DNA of 64,000 nucleotides from Methanomassiliicoccaceae archaeon UBA421 (GTDB taxonomy: Archaea; Thermoplasmatota; Thermoplasmata; Methanomassiliicoccales; Methanomethylophilaceae), in assembly GCA_002498365.1 (NCBI GenBank), contig DAHB01000003.1, positions 212,430 through 276,429 of the forward strand, written 5' to 3'. Position 1 is the stretch's first letter. Every line of letters starts with the position of its first letter. A program made the translations under genes and the position numbers. The notes under the pieces were generated by a model that was not told the DNA's origin, made no database searches, and saw only the letters and a list, made by a program, of their open reading frames with translations. Of this stretch, positions 16,882 to 25,222 are shown in pieces.

Positions 16882-17538
16882 ATGAAGAGGCAGATGATCA
16901 AGATCGACGAGGAGAAGTGCAACGGCTGCGGGCTCTGCATCGACGCCTGCCAAGAGGGGGCCTTGGCCCTCGTGGACGGAAAGGCGAGACTGGTCCGCGA
17001 AGACTACTGCGACGGGCTCGGCAACTGTCTTCCGGCATGCCCTATGGACGCCATATCCTTCGAGGTGAGGGATGCCCCGGACTTCGTGGAGAACCCGTCG
17101 CAGAACGTCCAGTGCAACTGTTCGGACAAGCCCCCCCTCATATACGTCGGGGAGAGGAGCAAGGCCGACGGGGAACTGTCCCAATGGCCGATACAGATTA
17201 AGCTCGTCCCCTCCAAGGCCCCCTGGTTCGACGGCAGGGACCTGCTGGTGGCGGCCGACTGCACCGCGTTCGCAGTGAGGGACTTCCATGAGAAGTTCAT
17301 AAAGGGACGCGTAACGGTCGTGGGCTGCCCGAAGCTGGATTCCGCCGATTACAGCGAGAAGCTGTCCGAGATACTGAGCAGCAACGACATCCGCTCGGTG
17401 ACGCTGGTCAGGATGGAGGTGCCCTGCTGCGGAGGCATGGTCCGCGCGGTGAAGGAAGCGATCGGGACCAGCGGCAAGAACGTCCCCTTGAAGGTCTACA
17501 CGGTTTCGAGGGAAGGCAAGATACTCAGCGTCGAGTGA
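16882..17538 (+). CDS. Dicluster 4Fe-4S protein with C-terminal cysteine motif domain
   Basis: About 218 residues. The N-terminus has two 4Fe-4S motifs (CNGCGLCIDACQ near residue 13 and CDGLGNCLPACP near 43). After a linker with CNCSDKPP there is a globular domain containing a lone AADCTAF, VGCPKLDS and VPCCGGMVRAV, an arrangement suggestive of another metal or redox site. I recognise it only as a ferredoxin-type oxidoreductase protein seen in anaerobes and methanogens. Either ATG 16882 or ATG 16894 (after GAGGC) could be the start. It is followed after 50 bp by an iron-sulfur flavoprotein, a possible redox partner. Confidence 0.7.
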   Translation: MKRQMIKIDEEKCNGCGLCIDACQEGALALVDGKARLVREDYCDGLGNCLPACPMDAISFEVRDAPDFVENPSQNVQCNCSDKPPLIYVGERSKADGELSQWPIQIKLVPSKAPWFDGRDLLVAADCTAFAVRDFHEKFIKGRVTVVGCPKLDSADYSEKLSEILSSNDIRSVTLVRMEVPCCGGMVRAVKEAIGTSGKNVPLKVYTVSREGKILSVE

Positions 17539-17588
17539 CACGGCAAACGGTTATCTTCAAGGACCTGCATCCTTCCCCGGAGACGAAA

Positions 17589-18125
17589 ATGAAGGTCGCC
17601 ATAATCAGCGGGACACCCAGGAGCAACGGCTATACTTCGGAACTTATCAAGAACCTTAGCGCCGGGCTCAAAAACGCGGGATGCGAAGTTAAGACCGTGA
17701 CCCTTTTTGACAAGGTCATAAGCGGATGCAACAACTGCGGAGTATGCCAGAAGAAAGGGAACGAAGGGAAATGCACAATCGCGGACGATATGCGGCCCAT
17801 ATTCACGGTCGTGGACGATTCCGAGCTGCTGATAATAGCCAGTCCGATCTATATGTGGCAGTTCACGGCGTGCACCAAGGCATTTTTGGAACGCCTTCAC
17901 TGCATGTACGACTCCCTCGACGGCAAAAGGATAGCGCTGGCCATGACCATGGGGGACGACGAGTATGTGGCCTCCTATGCGGTCAGCGGCATGCTGGACA
18001 TGTGCGAATACTACCACATGACCTACCTATCGTCGTTCGCAGTCCCCTATGCCGACAAGGACGAGGTGAACCGTCCGCTGTACGCCGAGAAACTGAAGGA
18101 CTTCGTGAACCGCATCACCGGATGA
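17589..18125 (+). CDS. Iron-sulfur flavoprotein (NADPH-dependent FMN reductase family)
   Basis: A 178-residue flavodoxin-fold protein with the FMN-binding N-terminus VAIISGTPRSNGYTSEL and the compact cluster motif CNNCGVCQKKGNEGKC, which is the CX2CX2CXnC pattern of archaeal iron-sulfur flavoproteins (Isf). ASPIYMWQF is the second FMN loop. Isf proteins carry electrons between ferredoxin and acceptors such as oxygen or peroxide. The ATG at 17589 has GGAG seven bases upstream. It converges on paaK. Confidence 0.88.
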   Translation: MKVAIISGTPRSNGYTSELIKNLSAGLKNAGCEVKTVTLFDKVISGCNNCGVCQKKGNEGKCTIADDMRPIFTVVDDSELLIIASPIYMWQFTACTKAFLERLHCMYDSLDGKRIALAMTMGDDEYVASYAVSGMLDMCEYYHMTYLSSFAVPYADKDEVNRPLYAEKLKDFVNRITG

Positions 18126-19427
18126 TCAGTCGTACCTGCGAAGATCTTCCACGTGGCGGGACTTCCCCTCGAACCTTTCGAGGGAGCCGGGGAGCGCGAG
18201 GTGCACAGAGGCCTTGATGTTCAGGACGTCCTTCAGCCTGGACTCCACCGAGCGGGTCATCCTGTCGATCGATACCGTATCGTCCGTCAGCGAATCCTCG
18301 GCTATCTCCACGTCGACGGACATGCTGTCCATGAAGTTCTCATTGGTGAGCGTTATCTTATAGAATGGCGAAAGGAATGCGAACTCCCCTATTACGCCCT
18401 CGATCTGCGAAGGAAATACGTTCACGCCACGGACGATCAGCATGTCGTCCGTGCGTCCGGATATGCGCATGAGCCTCGGATGGGTGCGTCCGCAGTCGCA
18501 CTTCTCCCAGGTCAGGGCGGATATGTCCCCTATCTTATAGCGGACGAGAGGGAAGGCCTCCTTCTTGAGCATCGTGACGACAAGTTCGCCCCTCTCGCCG
18601 TCGGCGCACGGCTCCCCGTCCTTGTCGAGGACCTCGACATACGCCATGTCCGCCCAAACGTGGAGCCCGGACTGCTTCTCGCATTCCAGGAACATCGGCC
18701 CGTAGAACTCGCTGGCACCGTAGCAGTTGTGGACCCTTATCCCGGTCCTGTCCTGGAGCTTCTGCCTCATGCTCTCCGACCAGGGCTCTCCGCCGGCGAT
18801 GGCATAGCGCACCTTCGTGTCCCTCCTGATTTCGATCCCCTTCTGGTCGCATACGTCCGCGATGTGGAACATGTAGGACGGCGTTCCGGCGAACGCGGTT
18901 ATCGGCAGGTCCTGCATCATCTTGATCTGCCTTTCGGTGTTGCCGGTGCTGATCGGAAGAACGGTCACGCCCATCCTCTCGGCGGCGTAATGGACTCCCA
19001 GACCTCCGGTGAAAAGGCCGTATCCATGGAAGTTCTGGAGTATGTCGTCCTTTGACATCCCGAAAGACGTCATTCCGCGGTCGAGCGACTCGGCCCAGTT
19101 GTCCAGGTCGTTCTGGGTGTAGCCCACCACGGTCGGATTGCCTGTGGTCCCGGAAGAAACGTGAAGTCTCACAAGCTCGTTGTAAGGTTTGACGAAGAGG
19201 TTGTCCGGATAGTTGTCCCTGAGGTCTGTCTTCCTCATGAAAGGGACTTTTCTGAACTTCTCGAAACTGTCGACGTCCTCGGGAAGCAGGCCCACAGACT
19301 TCATCTTGTCGTGTATGAACTTCGAGGAGTCGTACATGGTCCGCAATTCGCTCCTCAGCAGGCCCAGCTGCATCTTCTGCAGTTCTTCTTTCGGCTTGGT
19401 TTCAAGCTCTTTGTTCCAGTACGCCAT
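18126..19427 (-). CDS. paaK: Phenylacetate-CoA ligase (copy 1)
   Basis: A 433-residue adenylate-forming enzyme. It has the PaaK P-loop-like motif HVSSGTTGNPTVVGYT near residue 95, the core CYGASEFYGPMF, and the C-terminal ligase hinge RISGRTDDMLIVRGVNVFPSQIE. It activates phenylacetate or related aryl acids to CoA thioesters using ATP; running backward it can make ATP from aryl-acetyl-CoA. ATG 19427 is chosen over a GTG nine bases upstream because of the GGAGG spacing. A close paralogue lies at 20885-22183. Confidence 0.93.
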   Translation of the reverse strand: MAYWNKELETKPKEELQKMQLGLLRSELRTMYDSSKFIHDKMKSVGLLPEDVDSFEKFRKVPFMRKTDLRDNYPDNLFVKPYNELVRLHVSSGTTGNPTVVGYTQNDLDNWAESLDRGMTSFGMSKDDILQNFHGYGLFTGGLGVHYAAERMGVTVLPISTGNTERQIKMMQDLPITAFAGTPSYMFHIADVCDQKGIEIRRDTKVRYAIAGGEPWSESMRQKLQDRTGIRVHNCYGASEFYGPMFLECEKQSGLHVWADMAYVEVLDKDGEPCADGERGELVVTMLKKEAFPLVRYKIGDISALTWEKCDCGRTHPRLMRISGRTDDMLIVRGVNVFPSQIEGVIGEFAFLSPFYKITLTNENFMDSMSVDVEIAEDSLTDDTVSIDRMTRSVESRLKDVLNIKASVHLALPGSLERFEGKSRHVEDLRRYD

Positions 19428-19518
19428 TCGATACACGCCTCCGTGCTACCGACTAGCACGTTATTGCCAGAATAATCAGCTAAGACTTATACCTTTAGGT
19501 CTGCCAGCATCCCTACGT

Positions 19519-20457
19519 TCAAAGCGTCACGGAGCCGGCCACCCTCAGCTTGCCGCCTTCCAGATACATGAGGACGGCCCTGTCCCCGGGCCTGTATATC
19601 AGGTCCGATTCCATATTGAGCGTTACCTCCTCCCCGGAGGCAGAAACGGAGCATGGGACCATCTGCATCCAATGTCCCAGATGCATAACCATGCCGTCCT
19701 TGAGGGGGCTCTTCCAGTACTTGACCATCTCGACCTTCCCTGTGAACCTGCGGGTCATCGTGACCTCGCGGTCGGTAGTGACCACGTATCCTCTGTCCAG
19801 CTCGTCGGACTCTATGCCTCTCAGAGCAAGACCCACGTGGTCGCCTTTCACGGCATCCTCGGCGTCGATGTCATGCTTCTGGATGGACTTCAGGACGACC
19901 TCGCGTCTGAGGGGGAGGACCGTCATCTTGTCGTGCTTGCGGAAGTGGCCTTCGGCGACCGATCCGAGGACCACGGTCCCGACGCCTTTGACGTTGAAAT
20001 GACTGTCCACGGGGCAGGATCCGCTGGTGCCGTCTCCGGGCTTCCTGTTCTGATCGGCGGCGATCTTCAGCAGCTCGTCCCTCATCGTTATCGGCTCGAG
20101 TTCTTTGAAATCGTAGTTCTCCATGCAGGTCCCGGCGATGAGGGGCCTCAGCTGCTCCGGCTGTATGTAGTTCCTGAGGACGATCCATCCTTTGGGTATG
20201 CCTACGCAGTCGGCCATGACTATCGTCTCGCCCAGGAAGGAGTCTATCTTGTCCACCACCAGGATCGCGAATTCCGCCATCTCCACGGCATAGAAGATCG
20301 AAGACATCTTCTCAGGGTATTTCGAAGGTTCCAGCAATGTCACCGAATCGTTCCCTTTCTTAAGCTCGAAGAAAGTTATGTCCGTGACGGTCCCTTTCTT
20401 GCCTATCTCGCCCGCGACGTCTTTGGCGCCCAGGACAGCGACGTTGAGATTGCTCAT
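19519..20457 (-). CDS. EF-Tu-like protein lacking GTPase motifs
   Basis: A 312-residue protein with the architecture of SelB/EF-Tu. The N-terminal third keeps the fold pattern (AEFAILVVDKIDSFLGET) but the P-loop is replaced by LGAKDVAGEIGKK, the DTPGH motif by LEPSKYPEK, and no NKxD is seen. The domain 2-like part has VDSHFNVKGVGTVVLGSV and DAVKGDHVGLALRGI, followed by a domain 3-like barrel. So GTP hydrolysis is unlikely. Archaea encode such EF-Tu-like pseudo-factors of unknown role. Its start overlaps the stop of the ACT gene by one base (TGATG). Confidence 0.7.
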   Translation of the reverse strand: MSNLNVAVLGAKDVAGEIGKKGTVTDITFFELKKGNDSVTLLEPSKYPEKMSSIFYAVEMAEFAILVVDKIDSFLGETIVMADCVGIPKGWIVLRNYIQPEQLRPLIAGTCMENYDFKELEPITMRDELLKIAADQNRKPGDGTSGSCPVDSHFNVKGVGTVVLGSVAEGHFRKHDKMTVLPLRREVVLKSIQKHDIDAEDAVKGDHVGLALRGIESDELDRGYVVTTDREVTMTRRFTGKVEMVKYWKSPLKDGMVMHLGHWMQMVPCSVSASGEEVTLNMESDLIYRPGDRAVLMYLEGGKLRVAGSVTL

Positions 20458-20885
20458 CAGATATCCGTTCCTTTTACCAGCTCTATCCCCGCCTTCTTCA
20501 GGGCCTCGACGGCCCTGTGGGGTTCGTCGACGCGGATGAAGAATGCGGATAGATTCTTGCCCGCATAGGCATATCCGTATTCGATGTTGATGCCTTCGCG
20601 GCCGCATACGTCGGCGGCCTCGAAGAGGGACCCGGGCGCATCGTTTATCACTATACCGATGACCTGGGTCTTTTTGACTATTATGCCCTTCTGCCTGATC
20701 TTCTCGAAGGACTCCTCGGGGTCGTCCACTATCGCGCGGAGTATCCCGAACTCGGCGGACTCGGCCAGGTTGAAAGCTTTCATGTTGACCCTGCTCTCCT
20801 TCAGCGTCCTGGCGATGGCCGCTAGGCGCCCCGGCTCGTTGTTCACAAAAATCGAAAGCTGAATTATGACGTTCTCTTCTGGCAT
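20457..20885 (-). CDS. Double ACT-domain protein
   Basis: A 142-residue protein made of two ACT domains (LSIFVNNEPGRLAAIARTL at about residues 10-28 and GIVINDAPGSLFEAADVC at about 77-94). ACT domains bind small ligands, often amino acids. Stand-alone double-ACT proteins often accompany phenylacetate-CoA ligase and indolepyruvate oxidoreductase genes and probably sense aromatic amino acids. It overlaps the paaK gene upstream and the EF-Tu-like gene downstream by one base each, so the three are translationally coupled. Confidence 0.9.
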   Translation of the reverse strand: MPEENVIIQLSIFVNNEPGRLAAIARTLKESRVNMKAFNLAESAEFGILRAIVDDPEESFEKIRQKGIIVKKTQVIGIVINDAPGSLFEAADVCGREGINIEYGYAYAGKNLSAFFIRVDEPHRAVEALKKAGIELVKGTDI

Positions 20886-22183
20886 TATAACGACCTCTTG
20901 TCTTTGACCCTGGATGCTTTGCCGTCGAACCTGGGCAGCTCCCCGGGGGCTTTGAGCTCCACGTGTACAGCAAGGTTGAGGTATTTTTTAAGTTCGCTCT
21001 CTATGTGGGAGCGCAGCAGTATCATGTCCTCGACCTTGTCGCTGAAGGACTCGGGCCTTATCTCGACCTGGACGACCATGTTGTCCAAGGCGCCGTCCCT
21101 GGTCACCTGGATCATGTACTGGTTTCCCACCTGGGGGACCTGCATGAGGGCATATTCGATCTGTGACGGGAAAACATTGATCCCGCGGACGATGAGCATA
21201 TCGTCGGACCTGCCGGATATCCTTGAGATGCGGGGCGAGCTCCTTCCGCATGCGCACACTTCGTCGCAGACCGCGGAAAGGTCGCGTATCCTATACCTGA
21301 CGAGGGGGAACGCTTCTTTCTTCAGCATCGTAACCACAAGCTCGCCCTTCTCTCCGGGCTCCAGGACCTCTCCGCTCTCGGGATCGATCGCCTCCATGTA
21401 GGCTATGTCTCCGCAAATATGTATGCCGTCACGTTCCTCGCATTCGGTGAACATGGGCCCGGCGAGCTCGGACGTCCCGTAGATGTCGTACGCCCTGACG
21501 CCAGAAGACTCCTCTATGCGTTTTCTCATGCCTTCGCTCCAGGGCTCTGCACCGAGGACCGCCTTCCTGAGCTTCGTATCCCTCAGGAAATCGATCCCCA
21601 TCTCCTTGGCGACGTCGATCATATGTATGAAGTACGAGGGGGTGCACGCGATGACGGTGACATCGAGGTCCTGCATCAGTTCCAGCTGCCTCTCCGTGCT
21701 TCCCGTGCTTGCGGGAAGCACCGACGCACCGACCCGTTCGGCCCCGTAATGTAGGCCCAGGCCGCCGGTGAACAGCCCGTATCCATAGGACACCTGCAGG
21801 GTGTCGTCCTCCCCCACACCTATCGACGAAAGAGACCGGGCGAGGGCTTCCGTCCAGTATTCCAGATCGTTCCTGGTATATCCCACCAGCGTGGGTTTGC
21901 CCGTCGTACCCGAAGATACGTGATATCTCACGATGTCCGTGTTGGGCACGGAGAACATCTTCGTGGGGTAGTTGTCCCTGAACTCCTGCTTCGTCATGAA
22001 GGGGAGCTTGGAAACGTCGGAAAGAGACCTTATGTCGTCAGGCCCTACGTTGACGGAATCCATCTTGTGCCTGTAAAATGCGTTGGAAGAATAGAGCTCG
22101 GTAACGAGATTTTTTATACTGCCATACTGCAGCCTCTTCAATTCTTCCTTCGGCATGCATTCTATGTCATGGTTCCAGAACAT
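20885..22183 (-). CDS. paaK: Phenylacetate-CoA ligase (copy 2)
   Basis: A 432-residue paralogue of the ligase at 18126-19427, with HVSSGTTGKPTLVGYT, IYGTSELAGPMF and RISGRSDDMLIVRGINVFP. First gene of the paaK-ACT-EF-Tu-like operon. Two ligases beside iorAB suggest different aryl substrates or directions (aryl-acid salvage for amino acid synthesis versus energy-yielding breakdown). The start MFWNHDIECMPKEEL matches family N-termini. Confidence 0.93.
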   Translation of the reverse strand: MFWNHDIECMPKEELKRLQYGSIKNLVTELYSSNAFYRHKMDSVNVGPDDIRSLSDVSKLPFMTKQEFRDNYPTKMFSVPNTDIVRYHVSSGTTGKPTLVGYTRNDLEYWTEALARSLSSIGVGEDDTLQVSYGYGLFTGGLGLHYGAERVGASVLPASTGSTERQLELMQDLDVTVIACTPSYFIHMIDVAKEMGIDFLRDTKLRKAVLGAEPWSEGMRKRIEESSGVRAYDIYGTSELAGPMFTECEERDGIHICGDIAYMEAIDPESGEVLEPGEKGELVVTMLKKEAFPLVRYRIRDLSAVCDEVCACGRSSPRISRISGRSDDMLIVRGINVFPSQIEYALMQVPQVGNQYMIQVTRDGALDNMVVQVEIRPESFSDKVEDMILLRSHIESELKKYLNLAVHVELKAPGELPRFDGKASRVKDKRSL

Positions 22184-22250
22184 GGCGGTCCACTGGGTAT
22201 TCCCTATCGTATCCCTTTATTTATATTGAGCGAGCGCGTTAGACCATCGG

Positions 22251-22841
22251 ATGGGAGAGGAAAGGGCCGCTTGGGACGAGCTTTACCGCAGACAGCCGAG
22301 GGCATGGAGGGGCTCATCGAAAGTCCCGGACATGGGCCTTTCCGCAGGAAGTTCGGTTTTGGACGTGGGATGCGGCAACGGGAAGACCTCCGCGGCCTTG
22401 GCGGAGATGGGGTTTTCGGTGACCGGCGTGGATTTCTCCAGCGCCGCGGTGGACTCGTGCAGGGAAAGACTGGGCGGAAGCACGGAGTTCTTTGTGTCGG
22501 ACTGCACCGATTTGCCGTTCGACGGCGGCGCCTTCGACGGCATCTACGCCGTCCATGTGACCGAGCATCTGGACGATGAGGGGATGAAGATGTTCGCCTC
22601 CGAATGTTTCAGGGTCCTCCGCCCGGGAGGGAGGATGTTCGTCAGGTCCTTCTCCCCGGGGGACATGAGGGCCGTACCGGGAAACTCCGTAAGGAACGGC
22701 ATAAGTTATCGTTACAGGACGCCGGAAGATATCGGATCGGGATTTCCGGGGTTCACCCGGCTGCATCTAGGAACGGTCGATGAAAAAACCCGTTTCGGGA
22801 CCGTGAGAAGCCGCTCTGAATGCATTCTCGAAAAACCATGA
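22251..22841 (+). CDS. Class I SAM-dependent methyltransferase
   Basis: A 196-residue protein with the SAM-binding motif I VLDVGCGNGKTSAAL (near residue 36), acidic loop VTGVDFSSAAV, motif post-I SDCTDLPF and the HVTEHLDDEG plus FRVLRPGGRMFV pair typical of the Methyltransf_11/25 group. Substrate cannot be inferred. It is divergent from paaK copy 2 and likely monocistronic. Confidence 0.88.
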   Translation: MGEERAAWDELYRRQPRAWRGSSKVPDMGLSAGSSVLDVGCGNGKTSAALAEMGFSVTGVDFSSAAVDSCRERLGGSTEFFVSDCTDLPFDGGAFDGIYAVHVTEHLDDEGMKMFASECFRVLRPGGRMFVRSFSPGDMRAVPGNSVRNGISYRYRTPEDIGSGFPGFTRLHLGTVDEKTRFGTVRSRSECILEKP

Positions 22842-22903
22842 CGCCGGGTCAAGGCATTAATCTGTTCCGATAGGATTATATTCGAGAATAAAATGGCCGG
22901 GAT

Positions 22904-23242
22904 ATGATCTGTCCCAAATGCGGAGCTGACAATCCGGAAGGCACGCTGTTCTGCGAAGAGTGCGACTGGCGCCTGGACATGCCCTTCAGGGCTTCCAAGA
23001 AGCGGAACGTCGACACGCTCTCCCTTGCGGTGCTTGCGTGCGGAGTGCTTTCGGTCGTCCTCGCATTCTATGTTGCCATCGCCGGAGCGGCGGCAGGCGC
23101 AGCGGGACTGGTCGTTGGCGGCTACGCGATAAACGCCGTCCGCATTGTGAAGCCCCGCAACCAGAAGGTCCTCATGACCGCCTCCGCCGCCGGGCTTCTG
23201 CTTTCCATGATCGGTTTCATCCTGGGATTCGCGAACATCTGA
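22904..23242 (+). CDS. Zinc-ribbon membrane protein
   Basis: A 112-residue protein beginning with a zinc ribbon (MICPKCGADNPEGTLFCEEC) followed by two or three hydrophobic segments (about residues 37-72 and 86-110) rich in Ala and Gly. Same general layout as the protein at 3498-4073, shorter. Function unknown. The next gene follows after nine bases and may be cotranscribed. Confidence 0.7.
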   Translation: MICPKCGADNPEGTLFCEECDWRLDMPFRASKKRNVDTLSLAVLACGVLSVVLAFYVAIAGAAAGAAGLVVGGYAINAVRIVKPRNQKVLMTASAAGLLLSMIGFILGFANI

Positions 23243-23251
23243 GGCTTTCAT

Positions 23252-23782
23252 ATGGCTGTATACAGAGGTCATTACATCCTTCAGGGCCTCTCGGACATAT
23301 CCGAAGAGATGATGAAGGACCTTGACCTCGCATACGGCATCTGCGAGCAGTACCATGCCTCCTTCCCCTGCCAGGAGTGCGGAAGATGTTGCCGTCAAAA
23401 GCTTATAACGATCCTGCCCGACGAAGTGGACAGGATCTCTTCCGCCGCAGGGGTCCCCCTGGGCGAGTTCATGTCCAAATACGTGGGATTCTCCAAAGAC
23501 GGCAGGATAATGCTACTGCAGACCGAACCCTGCGCGTTCCTCGGCAAGGACAACAGGTGCAAGATATGGAATGACCGCCCCGAGGTCTGCAGGGAGTTCC
23601 CTTATCTCGTGTCCACGTTCATGAGCCGGGTGTACCTCGCTATTGTGAACAAGGAAGCCGACGTCCTCGACCTGATCGATTATATGGACGGCGAGTGGCC
23701 CTGCACCAAGAATATCAGGGAGACCATCGCCGGAAAGGTGGCAGATGCCAGGGATATCAGGGCCGGACGTCACCTTCCGTGA
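23252..23782 (+). CDS. YkgJ-family cysteine cluster protein
   Basis: A 176-residue protein with the CxxCxxCC signature (CQECGRCCRQK, near residue 40), PCAFLGKDNRCKIWNDRPEVCREFP and a late Cys in WPCTKN. This is the CxCxxCC/YkgJ family, thought to bind an iron-sulfur cluster or zinc; its role is not known. Its 3' end overlaps the converging alpha/beta hydrolase gene by 13 bases. Confidence 0.85.
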   Translation: MAVYRGHYILQGLSDISEEMMKDLDLAYGICEQYHASFPCQECGRCCRQKLITILPDEVDRISSAAGVPLGEFMSKYVGFSKDGRIMLLQTEPCAFLGKDNRCKIWNDRPEVCREFPYLVSTFMSRVYLAIVNKEADVLDLIDYMDGEWPCTKNIRETIAGKVADARDIRAGRHLP

Positions 23783-24540
23783 GACATGGCGAATGAAAGA
23801 TAGTTCTCGATATACTTGGAAGGCATAATGTTGTGCCCCTCGCCCCTCAGCCTTATCATCGTGCAGTCCCTTATGCGGTCTGCAAGCGCGTCCCCGAAAT
23901 CCAGAGGGACCATGTAATCCTCGGAACCGTGTATCGACAGTGTCGGCGCCATAATCATATGCGCGTTGTCTTCCGTCGAGTATAGGTCCACGGCCCTGAT
24001 CTGGTCCTCCAGGCCGTCGACGCTGTATCCGAAGTCTTCGGCCGTCTTCCTTTTCTTCGTTGAGAAATACCTCTCGGGAAAGCACATGGCCTTGAGAGGG
24101 ACGCTGAGATATTTCAGTGGCATCCCGTCCCTCACGGCCTCGATCATCCCGTGGAGCATGAAAGACGACCTTTCCGGTCTCCTGAGGTAGGATGACACGA
24201 GTGCCAGCGTGGAGACTTTGTCGGGATATCGTATAGCCAGGGACTGCGCCACCTGCGAGCCCATGGACCATCCCAGGACGTGGGCCTTCTCGAAAGAGAG
24301 CCTCTTCAGCAGTTTGGCCACGTCGTCGGCCATGTCGTCTATCGTGAAGGGTCCGTCATATTCCGTTGCGCCGGAGCCTCTGTTGTCAACGGTCACAACG
24401 GTGAACCGGCCGGACGCCTCGGATAAGACGTCGCTCCAGAAATCCATGTTGCTGCCGAATCCTGCCAGAAGTACAAGGGGGTCACCGGACCCCGTTACGG
24501 AGTAGGATAGGTCCACCCCGTTCAGCTTGGCTATGGGCAT
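23770..24540 (-). CDS. Alpha/beta hydrolase
   Basis: A 256-residue alpha/beta-hydrolase-fold enzyme. The oxyanion region is LLAGFGSNMDFW, the nucleophile elbow is GWSMGSQ (Ser near residue 93), the acid is in HGSEDYMVP and the catalytic His in GEGHNIMPS. Substrate unknown. Length is usual for the esterase/peroxidase-like group. It converges on the cysteine-cluster protein. Confidence 0.88.
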   Translation of the reverse strand: MPIAKLNGVDLSYSVTGSGDPLVLLAGFGSNMDFWSDVLSEASGRFTVVTVDNRGSGATEYDGPFTIDDMADDVAKLLKRLSFEKAHVLGWSMGSQVAQSLAIRYPDKVSTLALVSSYLRRPERSSFMLHGMIEAVRDGMPLKYLSVPLKAMCFPERYFSTKKRKTAEDFGYSVDGLEDQIRAVDLYSTEDNAHMIMAPTLSIHGSEDYMVPLDFGDALADRIRDCTMIRLRGEGHNIMPSKYIENYLSFAMSHGR

Positions 24541-24642
24541 GCCTGCCGATTATCATGCCCGTACATATACGTGACGAGCGGCCATGGGTCATTTATTAAA
24601 AGAATGAACGCTTCTCCTGACTGCGAAAAGCAGGACGTCCAA

Positions 24643-25218
24643 ATGAAGGTCACAGCATTCAATTGCAGCCCCCGCAAGAACGGGAACACAGCGCACATGT
24701 TAATGACGGTGTTGTCCGTCCTCGAAGAGAACGGCATAGAAACAGAATTGGTGCAGGTCGGAGGCGTCGACATGCACACGTGCCACGCCTGCGGAAGGTG
24801 CAAGAAGAACCTGGACGGAAAATGCATCCAGGACGACGACGCGCTCAATGGCTTCTCCGAGAAGATGGTGTCTTCCGACGGTATAATCATCGGTTCGCCG
24901 ACCTACTACGCAGACATCAGCCCCGAAGCGAAGATCCTCATCGACAGGGTCGGATACTCCTGCAAGACGAAAGAAGGGAACCCCCTCAGAAGAAAAGTGG
25001 GCGCAGCCGTCATCGCCGTCAGAAGGGCGGGCTCCATCCACGCATTCGACAGCATCAACCACTTCTTTCTGATCAACGAGATGATCGTCCCCGGCTCGAC
25101 TTATTGGAATATGAGCCTGGCCCGTGCGCCCGGCGACTACGAGAACGATGCGGAAGGGGTCGCGACGATGAAGGCGCTGGGCGAGAACATGGCCTGGACC
25201 CTCAAGAAGATGGAGTGA
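24643..25218 (+). CDS. Iron-sulfur flavoprotein (flavodoxin fold)
   Basis: A 191-residue Isf-type protein. FMN-binding start VTAFNCSPRKNGNTAHM, cluster motif CHACGRCKKNLDGKC and second FMN loop GSPTYYADISPEAKI. It is a second member of the family represented at 17589. The ATG at 24643 fits the fold start; a TATA-like ATTTATTAAAAG near 24595 would place the transcript start between an earlier in-frame ATG (24604) and this one. apgM follows four bases later. Confidence 0.85.
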   Translation: MKVTAFNCSPRKNGNTAHMLMTVLSVLEENGIETELVQVGGVDMHTCHACGRCKKNLDGKCIQDDDALNGFSEKMVSSDGIIIGSPTYYADISPEAKILIDRVGYSCKTKEGNPLRRKVGAAVIAVRRAGSIHAFDSINHFFLINEMIVPGSTYWNMSLARAPGDYENDAEGVATMKALGENMAWTLKKME

Positions 25219-25222
25219 TCCC

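Noticed and set aside
18153..19055. Plus-strand open frame (300 codons) opposite paaK
   Set aside because: Shadow of the phenylacetate-CoA ligase gene; no homology visible.
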